DNA of 13,497 nucleotides from Clostridia bacterium. Lineage in GTDB: Bacteria; Bacillota; Clostridia; Peptostreptococcales; Anaerovoracaceae. Shown in pieces: positions 1 through 6,821 of this stretch. A program made the position numbers and the translations under genes. Position 1 is the stretch's first letter, and each line of letters begins with the position of its first letter. The DNA is taken from positions 1-13,497 of the forward strand of contig JAIKZT010000287.1 in the NCBI GenBank assembly GCA_024682015.1, written 5' to 3'. The notes under the pieces are model-generated. The model saw only the letters and a list, made by a program, of their open reading frames with translations. It did no database searches and was not told the origin of the DNA.

Positions 1-3000
1 GCGGAGATCAGCGTGATGATGCCCTGATCGTCCACGGAGAACCGGATGTAGCTTTCCGGCTGCCTGTATCCCGCCGAAGTGTCCTTCTCACGCAGTTCGT
101 AAACGCCTGCGGGCAGCGTCTCGTCGAGTTTGGGAACGATGCCGTCCGCACCGGACGTCACGCCGGCTGCAGGCAGCCTGTCGTAGTACCAGTATGCGGA
201 ATCCGTCCCGTAGGGAAGGCTCCTCATGGAGCCGGCGACCAGGTCAAGCGTATCGCCCGCATTGACGGTAAATACCGCAAAGTATGCGTTATCGCGCGAC
301 TGCATGAAGGCCTCGTCCGTCCAGGTCTTGTTGACGCGAAGGCCAAAACCTTTGAAATTGTGGACCTGCACGCCGCAGTCCCTGCCCGAGGCGATGGTGT
401 CCACTACGCCGGGGATGGTGTCTGAACCGCTTACCCTGTCCGCGAACGCCGCGCTGCCGTCTTTCATGTACTCCTTGAAGGAATAACCGTCCGGGATATC
501 CCAGGGCCTCTCCTCCACGCGGTACTGCGTGCCGGGGAGCAGGTCCCTTACCTCTACCGTATAGCCTGCGCGGATGCGCGCGATGGCGCCGTTCATGGAG
601 GTGTTGAAGGTCGCGGAGATCTTTTCGGCATCCGTCAGGGTGGAAAAGTCGCTCTTGCCCAGCGATACGAAGCACTGCGAAGAGCCGTCCCACAGGCAGT
701 AATCACCGTTCGGATCTTTCACATGATAAGGCTGCATATTGGCAGGCACGCCATCGATGCTGTCTTCGTATTCCGTCGCCAGATACAGCCGGAAGCTGAA
801 TTCCGCGCTGTCCGAACTGCTGATGTTGCCGATGACATTGCCGCCCACATCATAGAGCACATTTTTGATAGTGAGGGTGCGGAGCTTGCGGATCTCGTTG
901 TCGTACACAACGCGGGAGACCTCCGCGGGAGAGGCCCATGCCGTCATATAATCAAGCCGACCGCCGGCCGTCAGCATATTCCCTGCGTTTTCCGGATCTG
1001 CGTACGTTACCTCTTTGCCGGAGATCTCCTCATTGTTTACGCGGACCTTGCTGTATACGGCCGTATTCACGCCGCATTCCACGATCCTGTAAACGGCTGC
1101 GCGTTCCGGCAGATCGATGATGGCCGTCTGACCCGCCTTCAGCAGAAATACCTGTTCGTACGAGGCACCGCTGCCGGGGATACAGAAGCTGTCCCGGATC
1201 GGGATGATCGTGGAGGAGTCCTTGAAGTTGACCGACTGTTTTTCATCGGGATCAGATCCGAGGAGATGCTCCGCATCGTCGAGAAGGCTTTCCAGGATCT
1301 CGCCGCTCTGACGGACGGTGAGGTACTTATGTCCTCCTTCCACCGTAACGCTGACGTCGAAGGCCTCCTCATCCGTACCGTTTGCCGCTGTGATCGTTGC
1401 TGTGCCAGGATCGATTCCTGTGACAAGGCCGTTCGCGTCGACCGACGCGGCCTGTTCGTTGCTGCTGCTCCAGGTGATGACGCCGCCTAAAGCAGACGCC
1501 AGTTGGACGGAGCTGTGCGCGCCTTCGCGGTAGAAGACCTGGTACGGATACTCCGCATAGACGGAGGAATCCAGTTTATCCGCGGGATCCTCCAGGGAAA
1601 GGGTCTTGCTGAGCTCCACTGTCCCGGGCTTGGCCGACGCGAGGTTGAAGCGCATGTTCAGGTTGGAAGCACCGGCGCCGCGCTCCATGTAGAAGATCTT
1701 CATCGTATGGGACGTGTTGTCCCTGAAGACGAAGTTTCCGTCTTCATTCTGTTTGAACAGCCTGCTGACATAAGCATCTGCTCCGGCTTCGGAGCCGCCG
1801 CGGGCTATGAAGTTCGCCCTGAAGATATCCCTGAGCGTATCCCCGGCATTTTTCGGTCCGCCAAGGACCGCGCCGGTGGCGAAGTTGACGCTGCCGGGCA
1901 GCGCATCGTGGATGCCTCCCAGGTCGATGACGAGCTCGCCGCCCACGTAGAGCCAGAAGTCGTCGTCACCGGTGAATTCGTATATGATGTCGTGGTTCCA
2001 CGCGTCGAGACCGTTGGGAGTCTGGGTGAAGGTCGCTTCGATCTCCACTGCGAAATGGTAGTCCGGATTCTTGACCAGATACAGCCTCTCGCCCTTCCGG
2101 GGGACGGAATTATCCAGATTGCTGCCGGCGGCGTTCGTCATGTTCTTCGGGTTGGCGGACGCGAATACACCTGCCTGGATGTCATTAAAGGGCATAAACT
2201 GGCCGTGCGTGTAAAACTTGCTGGTGCTCCCGTCGATCGTGCCGATCTGCTTGTAGACCGTAAAGGTATTGTCGTCGTTGAGGTGGGCGAAGTTCTGCGT
2301 GCTGTCGTACGCGTAATAGCCGCTGCCGCTGTACGTGCTGGCGATGAACAGGTGGTTGACCTCCCTGGCGCCGCTGAGCAGCGATCTCAGGGATTCCCCG
2401 TTGGCATTGGTCGGATACCCGTCCTGGCCGAACCCTCTCGAAAGCAGGTCCTGTGTGGTCTTGCCGTTCGTATAGTCGTTCTTGCCAAGGAACGTGCTCA
2501 TGGCGCCATTGCGGCTCGTGTCGTTTGCCGCATCGAAATCCTTGATCCGCATGGTGATGCCGTACTGGGTGTGATCCACCGTCGGGACGGTGTGGATCGT
2601 GTCGTCCACGGGGATGTCGTGCATCACCGCAAAGTAGAAGTCTTCGGCTTCCGCGAGCGCGCAGGACACGATCCTGCCGGTCGCGATATCCGCCTTCAGG
2701 CCCACATAGGAATAGTTCTCTTCATCCCAGGCGACGATAGGTGTCTGATAGTACCCGTCGGTGCGGCCGGTCAGGTTGATGCCGATCGTGCTGTCCCGGA
2801 GGATCTGCCCGCCGCTGACCTGCGGTGCGATATACCGTTCGGAATACTGGTTGTACAGTTCGAAGTAGCCGTTCGGTTCGCTCGTGTCTTCCCAATAGTA
2901 CTCCACAAGGTTCCACAGCTGTGTGTTGAGCTGCCCGGCCAGCCACTGGATGTGGTCACCGCTCTCGAAGCAGCGCACGAGGCTTCCGTCGTGGTCGATC

Positions 3001-5933
3001 GCGTAGAATTCGTATTTTTTGGTCGTATCGTTCCATACGCGGGTATAGACGATCACGCGGGAGCCCATCTCGACGGAAGGATCGGATACGCTGACCTTGC
3101 TGGCGGACCAGGTCATGACGTAATCTGACGTCAGATCGGAGGGGCCCACCAGATAAAGCCATTCGGTGCCGGCGCTGCCGCCCGTGGAAAACCCGTTTGC
3201 CACAGAACCGCTGTAGGTGAGCGTGCGGCCAGCGTGCTTCAGGGAGATCTTGCCCTTATCGTTCCCGGCCCCGGGCACGACCTGAAGCCTGCAGGCTTCC
3301 GTCTGCCCCGCAGCAAGGGAAAGGCCCGAGGCTGTAATGGCCAGATACTGCGCGGCTTTGCCCACCTCCGTACTGAGACAATAGAGATCGTCCTGCAGCC
3401 ATTCAAAGGTCCAAATGGTAATATCGCTGTCGCCCAGGGTGAACAGGTGGTCGTTTAAGTTGTTCTTTCTGGTCATCACCGTGAACGATTTTGCATCCAG
3501 ATGCCCCGCGGCGGAGGAGCTCGCCATCATGGCGTTTCCCGTGACGCTTTCGTTCCAGTTCATCAGACCGCAGGTGAGGCCATCCAGACCGTACGGATCA
3601 GCTGCGACGGTTTCATAATACCAAAGGCTGAAGTAGTTGCCGTTGTCACCCGGCACGTTGTATGTGCCGAAGATCGTGCCGTTGTTTCCGTTGCGCATGT
3701 TCCAGCAATCTTCCGAACCGTCAGGCGTGCCGCTGTGATTGCTGTCCGTATAGAAACGGAAACCCTTTGAGGAGTAGTCGACGTTGAAAGCCTGCCTGTC
3801 GCTCTTTCCGCCGAAGATGAACAGGTAGCCGTCATTCGCCCGGTGCGCCTGGTCCGGATCGTAAACGACGTACTTCCTTTCCGATCCTACCATGCGGTAA
3901 ACGTATACGGTATCCGTACCTTCAGCAAACTCAAAATAATACTTTGCCGCTATATTAGCCGCTGCACCTTCCACGGGAGGGACACTGGCTGCGGGCTTCG
4001 TCTTTTTGATGGCATCAAACTTGGGATTGCTGCTGTTTCTGGCAAGCACGCCCGTAAAATAGAATCCTGCGGTATGGCCGATATACAGTCCTTCGGTCGC
4101 CCTCTCCATGAGTTCTTCGATCGAAGATACCTTTTTCCAGCCGACCGAAACAGCTTCCGGCCCCTGTACGATGGCATAGGCGGAGAAGCTCTCGGCGTCG
4201 AATTCGACGCTGCCATTCTCTACGGAAATATCCTCGGCAACCAGTTCGGGCTTGGAAGCGGCCGTCTCCAGGTGATAGATGTCCACGCCCCCCGAAACGT
4301 CCAGAAGCGTCTCGCTTGCGATGTGCACGCGGATCCCGGAGCCGTCAGGCTGCCAGACCCTGCCCTTCTCCTGCTGGCTGGCGTTGGCATAGATCTTGAT
4401 ATCGTAAGCGATAAGGACTTCTTTGCCGTCGATCCCGACTTCCACGGGCGTGACCGCGACGATGCCCTTCCCGGGCATCCTCCCGCTAAGGCAGATGTCG
4501 TCGTCGGCATACAGCACATCCCCGGAAATGCTGCCGGCAGTCATGCTGGCTGCGATGGACTGCTGCGTGAGCGTGGTCTCAGAGAAGGAATAGACGGAGA
4601 AACTGTCCGTCTGGAATGTTACAGTGCTGCCTTCGAGGACCGCGTCGACGACGATGGGGGCAGAGGGCGTCTCGCTGGCAGATGATACACTGAGCTCGTC
4701 GAAGTTCTCGGGGGACGCTGAGGATGCGAAGTGCACGACGTTGAATCTGTCGGCTTCCTCTTCGCTCCTGTCGAGGAGCTCGAGGGTAACGGAAACATCG
4801 CCTGTGGGTTCGATCTCTTCGCCGTTTTCGTCCACGATGGTGATGTCGAACAGTCTGATATAGGACAGATCTTCGACGTCCAGCGCGAGCGCGTCGGCTG
4901 TCTGTTCAGCGTAGTCCGCATAGTCGCTCTCCGCAAGTTCTTCAACCAGCAGGTCCGCGCCTTCGGGGATGCCGGCGTTTGCGCTGTAGGTTACCGTGAT
5001 CTTATACGTATTCCCGTCGCCGGAACAGACCGTGCGGACGATCTCGCGCACAGCGATCACATACACGGAGAATCCGGGCGCGGCAAAACTGACGGAACGA
5101 TCGGAGATCTCCGCGTCCTCCACGACGGTCTCTGTGCCGTCATCTTCGATGTGGATGACAACGATCTCCTTGCCATCGGCTGCGGCCTGATCGAGAAGTC
5201 CGCCATTGAACGTCACCTCGATGGGCCGCGCAGGCTGGTATTCGGTATCGCCGCTGTGGAGCGTGATGTCGTAGGCGTACAGGACGTCGTCGACTTCTGT
5301 ATCGAGCACGACCTCGACCTCCGCGGCTTCGGCGGTAACGGCTTCGGGCAGCCTGCCCTTCAGCTCGATGGAGTTTTCCTTTTCGGTGCGGGTACCTTCA
5401 GGAAGGCAGTCGAAGAAACTGACCATCCAGTCGCGCTGGATGTACATGCTGAACGAGCTCCTGGAACCGCGCAGCGCACGCGCCTGCGCCTTGAGCATGG
5501 CGGGAGGATCTGCCTCCAGGACAAGGTCGGCGTCGATGTCTTCGCTCTTCGACGCGTCACTGATCTCGCAGTCGTTATTTACGAGCGTGACCTTGCCATC
5601 GTACTTATCCTCGATGATCTCGGCGTATGTGGGCACGTATGCAGCGGTATCGTCTGCCTCTTCAGGGATCTCTTTGGAACCGTCTTCTTCACCGGAGGTT
5701 TCTTCAGCTTCTTCCGCTGCTTCGGCAGGTTCGCCTTCTTCATCCGCCGCTTCGGCAGGATCGCCCTCGGACGTCTCAGGATCGACCTCCTGATCGGCCA
5801 TATCTTCGAGAACAAGAACATCTTCCGTATCATCCGCAAAGGCGAAGATCACAGCAAAGCCGTCCGGTCCGATGGATCCGGTCAGCATAGCGGCCGCCAG
5901 TATGAGCGATGTGATCCGTCTGATGAGCTTCAA
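1..5933 (-). CDS. Giant secreted surface protein with fibro-slime, BIG2 and Cna-B/SpaA-like domains (3' end outside window)
   Basis: Open from a TTG start at 5933 to the window edge: 1977 codons without a stop or frameshift. The start has an AGGAAGG site 8 bp upstream and gives a signal peptide (KLIRR, hydrophobic core, likely cleavage AFA|DD after residue 33). Order by residue: acidic Glu/Ala-rich stretch 34-98; three divergent modules about 188-294, 304-453 and 468-591, each with an AYDI/FDI-type strand and ending near F-S-x-Y; a long Gly/Asn/aromatic-rich region 592-1190; a fibro-slime-like domain about 1190-1430 with GDDDFWLYVGGELVIDLGG near 1322-1340; a BIG2-like segment about 1460-1535 (ITWSSSNEQAASVD, GLVTGIDPGTATIT); then Cna-B/SpaA-like domains about 1711-1863 and from 1867, the latter with NKTW and YELREKDTSAGY, typical Lys and Glu positions of isopeptide-forming domains. 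Likely an adhesin or pilin-like cell-wall protein. The missing C-terminus should tell whether it has an LPxTG-type anchor. Function is inferred from domains only. Confidence 0.88.
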   Translation of the reverse strand, partial: MKLIRRITSLILAAAMLTGSIGPDGFAVIFAFADDTEDVLVLEDMADQEVDPETSEGDPAEAADEEGEPAEAAEEAEETSGEEDGSKEIPEEADDTAAYVPTYAEIIEDKYDGKVTLVNNDCEISDASKSEDIDADLVLEADPPAMLKAQARALRGSRSSFSMYIQRDWMVSFFDCLPEGTRTEKENSIELKGRLPEAVTAEAAEVEVVLDTEVDDVLYAYDITLHSGDTEYQPARPIEVTFNGGLLDQAAADGKEIVVIHIEDDGTETVVEDAEISDRSVSFAAPGFSVYVIAVREIVRTVCSGDGNTYKITVTYSANAGIPEGADLLVEELAESDYADYAEQTADALALDVEDLSYIRLFDITIVDENGEEIEPTGDVSVTLELLDRSEEEADRFNVVHFASSASPENFDELSVSSASETPSAPIVVDAVLEGSTVTFQTDSFSVYSFSETTLTQQSIAASMTAGSISGDVLYADDDICLSGRMPGKGIVAVTPVEVGIDGKEVLIAYDIKIYANASQQEKGRVWQPDGSGIRVHIASETLLDVSGGVDIYHLETAASKPELVAEDISVENGSVEFDAESFSAYAIVQGPEAVSVGWKKVSSIEELMERATEGLYIGHTAGFYFTGVLARNSSNPKFDAIKKTKPAASVPPVEGAAANIAAKYYFEFAEGTDTVYVYRMVGSERKYVVYDPDQAHRANDGYLFIFGGKSDRQAFNVDYSSKGFRFYTDSNHSGTPDGSEDCWNMRNGNNGTIFGTYNVPGDNGNYFSLWYYETVAADPYGLDGLTCGLMNWNESVTGNAMMASSSAAGHLDAKSFTVMTRKNNLNDHLFTLGDSDITIWTFEWLQDDLYCLSTEVGKAAQYLAITASGLSLAAGQTEACRLQVVPGAGNDKGKISLKHAGRTLTYSGSVANGFSTGGSAGTEWLYLVGPSDLTSDYVMTWSASKVSVSDPSVEMGSRVIVYTRVWNDTTKKYEFYAIDHDGSLVRCFESGDHIQWLAGQLNTQLWNLVEYYWEDTSEPNGYFELYNQYSERYIAPQVSGGQILRDSTIGINLTGRTDGYYQTPIVAWDEENYSYVGLKADIATGRIVSCALAEAEDFYFAVMHDIPVDDTIHTVPTVDHTQYGITMRIKDFDAANDTSRNGAMSTFLGKNDYTNGKTTQDLLSRGFGQDGYPTNANGESLRSLLSGAREVNHLFIASTYSGSGYYAYDSTQNFAHLNDDNTFTVYKQIGTIDGSTSKFYTHGQFMPFNDIQAGVFASANPKNMTNAAGSNLDNSVPRKGERLYLVKNPDYHFAVEIEATFTQTPNGLDAWNHDIIYEFTGDDDFWLYVGGELVIDLGGIHDALPGSVNFATGAVLGGPKNAGDTLRDIFRANFIARGGSEAGADAYVSRLFKQNEDGNFVFRDNTSHTMKIFYMERGAGASNLNMRFNLASAKPGTVELSKTLSLEDPADKLDSSVYAEYPYQVFYREGAHSSVQLASALGGVITWSSSNEQAASVDANGLVTGIDPGTATITAANGTDEEAFDVSVTVEGGHKYLTVRQSGEILESLLDDAEHLLGSDPDEKQSVNFKDSSTIIPIRDSFCIPGSGASYEQVFLLKAGQTAIIDLPERAAVYRIVECGVNTAVYSKVRVNNEEISGKEVTYADPENAGNMLTAGGRLDYMTAWASPAEVSRVVYDNEIRKLRTLTIKNVLYDVGGNVIGNISSSDSAEFSFRLYLATEYEDSIDGVPANMQPYHVKDPNGDYCLWDGSSQCFVSLGKSDFSTLTDAEKISATFNTSMNGAIARIRAGYTVEVRDLLPGTQYRVEERPWDIPDGYSFKEYMKDGSAAFADRVSGSDTIPGVVDTIASGRDCGVQVHNFKGFGLRVNKTWTDEAFMQSRDNAYFAVFTVNAGDTLDLVAGSMRSLPYGTDSAYWYYDRLPAAGVTSGADGIVPKLDETLPAGVYELREKDTSAGYRQPESYIRFSVDDQGIITLIS
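5706..5765 (-). repeat. Two tandem 30-bp units encoding GDPAEAADEE / GEPAEAAEEA
   Basis: Two adjacent 30-bp units (5736-5765 and 5706-5735) in the acidic stretch just after the signal peptide of the surface protein. They differ at a few positions and keep the frame, encoding GDPAEAADEE and GEPAEAAEEA. This low-complexity acidic segment probably acts as a flexible spacer and could vary in copy number between strains. Confidence 0.6.
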
Positions 5934-6013
5934 TTCCTGTTCCTTCCTGCCATAAGGGCATTTGCATAATATGTATACGGAATGCGTCCTGATCTATTCG
6001 CAAAAGCTTTCAT
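5930..6013 (-). other. Possible 27-codon upstream ORF overlapping the TTG start
   Basis: An ATG at 6011-6013 opens a 27-codon frame (MKAFANRSGRIPYTYY, then ANALMAGRNRN) whose TGA stop (5930-5932) overlaps the TTG start of the surface protein in the string TTGA. An AGAAGGAAA sequence lies upstream of the ATG. The overlap suits translational coupling or a leader peptide, but a frame this short can arise by chance and I recognise no family. Confidence 0.2.
5942..5948 (-). promoter_or_regulatory. Ribosome binding site supporting the TTG start of the surface protein
   Basis: AGGAAGG on the minus strand, 8 bp before the TTG at 5931-5933. No in-frame ATG or GTG lies upstream with a comparable site. 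The next in-frame ATG (residue 16) would delete the basic N-terminus and half of the hydrophobic core of the signal peptide, so TTG is the better start. Confidence 0.6.
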
Positions 6014-6089
6014 GTTCTAAGCATTTCCTTCTTTACATGTTAGACGGGCATACAACGCATAAGTTCCGTTAACTGTCTGCTTTCCATGC

Positions 6090-6114
6090 AAAAAGAGCCG
6101 CATACAGCGGCTCT
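6090..6114 (-). terminator. Second rho-independent terminator-like hairpin, minus orientation
   Basis: Perfect 8-bp stem AGAGCCGC/GCGGCTCT (6094-6101 with 6107-6114) with loop ATACA, followed on the minus strand by a T5 run. It lies 54 bp beyond the first rpmF terminator and 156 bp before the surface gene. It may be a backup terminator for rpmF or an attenuator in the surface gene leader. Outside the two hairpins the 5934-6234 spacer shows no convincing promoter to me. Confidence 0.7.
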
Positions 6115-6164
6115 CAGCTACACCTTTTGAACGATAAGCCTTTATGTCGAAGAGTAAAAAATAC

Positions 6165-6191
6165 AAAAGCGGCCTCTGCGCAAAGGCCGCT
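6165..6191 (-). terminator. Rho-independent terminator of rpmF
   Basis: Perfect 8-bp stem AGCGGCCT/AGGCCGCT (6168-6175 with 6184-6191) around an 8-base loop. On the minus strand it is followed by TTTTGTATTTTTT. It begins about 44 bp after the rpmF stop, so rpmF should end here and the usual rpmF-plsX-type read-through is not expected. Confidence 0.85.
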
Positions 6192-6234
6192 CTTGATCTT
6201 TTGTCCTTTAGCTAAAAGTCTTTTACGATCTATC

Positions 6235-6414
6235 CTATTCCTCGGGTACGATCTCCTTGCCGTCGTAATAACCGCAATTCGGGCACACTCTGTGAGGAAG
6301 CTTGGGCTCGTGGCACTTGGGGCATACGGATAATGCCGGTGCGGACTTCACCATGTTCGCAGATTTTCTGCTGGATGTCTTAGCTGAGGAAGTTCTTCTC
6401 TTAGGGACTGCCAT
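6235..6414 (-). CDS. rpmF: 50S ribosomal protein bL32
   Basis: A 59-residue protein beginning MAVPKRRTSSAKTSSRK, the standard bL32 N-terminus, followed by a zinc ribbon with cysteine pairs CPKC (31-34) and CPNC (44-47) and ending DGKEIVPEE. Length matches the family (about 57-60). bL32 is a structural protein of the large ribosomal subunit; the four-cysteine form binds zinc, and genomes may also carry a Cys-less paralogue used under zinc limitation. The ATG start has a strong AAAGGAGGTG site 5 bp upstream (6420-6429). The gene stands alone between its own consensus promoter and a strong terminator. In many Firmicutes yceD (DUF177) directly precedes rpmF; no such gene is visible here. Stop codon TAG. 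Confidence 0.97.
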   Translation of the reverse strand: MAVPKRRTSSAKTSSRKSANMVKSAPALSVCPKCHEPKLPHRVCPNCGYYDGKEIVPEE

Positions 6415-6449
6415 GTGAACACCTCCTTTACCGATAAACTAACTTCTAA

Positions 6450-6478
6450 ATTATAGTGACTAGGAAAGCAATTGTCAA
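6450..6478 (-). promoter_or_regulatory. Consensus sigma-A promoter of rpmF
   Basis: On the minus strand TTGACA (6473-6478) and TATAAT (6450-6455) are separated by exactly 17 bp: both hexamers match the housekeeping consensus perfectly with optimal spacing. Transcription should start near 6443, giving a leader of about 30 nt that contains only the ribosome binding site. Such strength fits a ribosomal protein gene. The -35 box lies 14 bp from the end of the long palindrome. Confidence 0.9.
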
Positions 6479-6491
6479 GTAAAACTTTCTT

Positions 6492-6735
6492 CTGCCGAAG
6501 CCGCCCTCCGCATCCGCTGCTCGGCAGGCCTTCAGCGATCGGGTGTTTCATCGATTCGCTCAGGGATGAATGCGGGCTCGGCGGGCAACTCGCAGGGTTT
6601 CTACGGTCGAAACCCTGCTCAGACACTCCCGCCTCTCGCAAAGCTCGACCCTCATTCATGCCTTCGCTCATCGTGAAACACCGGCGATCCCTTCAGAGTG
6701 CCTCGCATCGAATGCAGAGGACGGCCGTCAGGCAG
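6492..6735. repeat. Long imperfect palindrome (about 244 bp) between ackA and rpmF
   Basis: The left arm (6492-6591) and the reverse complement of the right arm (6619-6735) align along most of their length with gaps: for example CTGCC at both ends, GATCG then GGTGTTTCA, and GATGAATG against CATGAATG next to a GGG. The centre is a perfect 10-bp stem, GCAGGGTTTC/GAAACCCTGC (6592-6601 with 6609-6618), around TACGGTC. Transcribed, it would fold into one long branched hairpin. No gene is convincing inside it; the reading frame starting at 6671 on the minus strand reflects the repeat. It could be a MITE-like or REP-like dispersed element, or a structured RNA that also ends ackA transcripts. No transposase or clear target-site duplication was recognised. 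Confidence 0.65.
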
Positions 6736-6776
6736 GTTAGCCGCAAAGGCTTTGCGCGGGCAGAAGGCCGACCTGA

Positions 6777-6821
6777 TTACTTTCCGGTAACGATCTCGTA
6801 GGTGTCCTTGGCGATCATCAG
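6777..6821 (-). other. Disconnected C-terminal tail of acetate kinase after a premature TAG
   Basis: Directly after the TAG that ends ackA (6822-6824), the same frame continues with LMIAKDTYEIVTGK and a TAA at 6777-6779. Acetate kinases normally end in PTNEELMIA(R/K)DT followed by a short tail, so this is the normal C-terminus cut off by one codon. A single change GAG to TAG would explain it. The enzyme would otherwise be 399 residues. The tail looks otherwise undamaged, suggesting a recent mutation, a sequencing error or tolerated read-through. Confidence 0.85.

Noticed and set aside
1503..3128. Long plus-strand reading frame of 541 codons, and others at 723-1490, 3843-4685 and 4731-5969
   Set aside because: They are antisense to the surface protein, show no recognisable domain, lack ribosome binding sites and are rich in Val/Arg/Asp as expected for the reverse complement of GC-biased coding DNA.
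6348..6671. Minus-strand 107-codon frame beginning MSEGMNEGRALREAG
   Set aside because: It reads through the long palindrome, the rpmF promoter and part of rpmF in another frame, has no family resemblance, and is best explained as a translation of the repeat.
6415..6776. Degraded yceD (DUF177) gene before rpmF
   Set aside because: I could not recognise any DUF177 motif in any frame of this stretch; it is dominated by the palindrome and the rpmF promoter.
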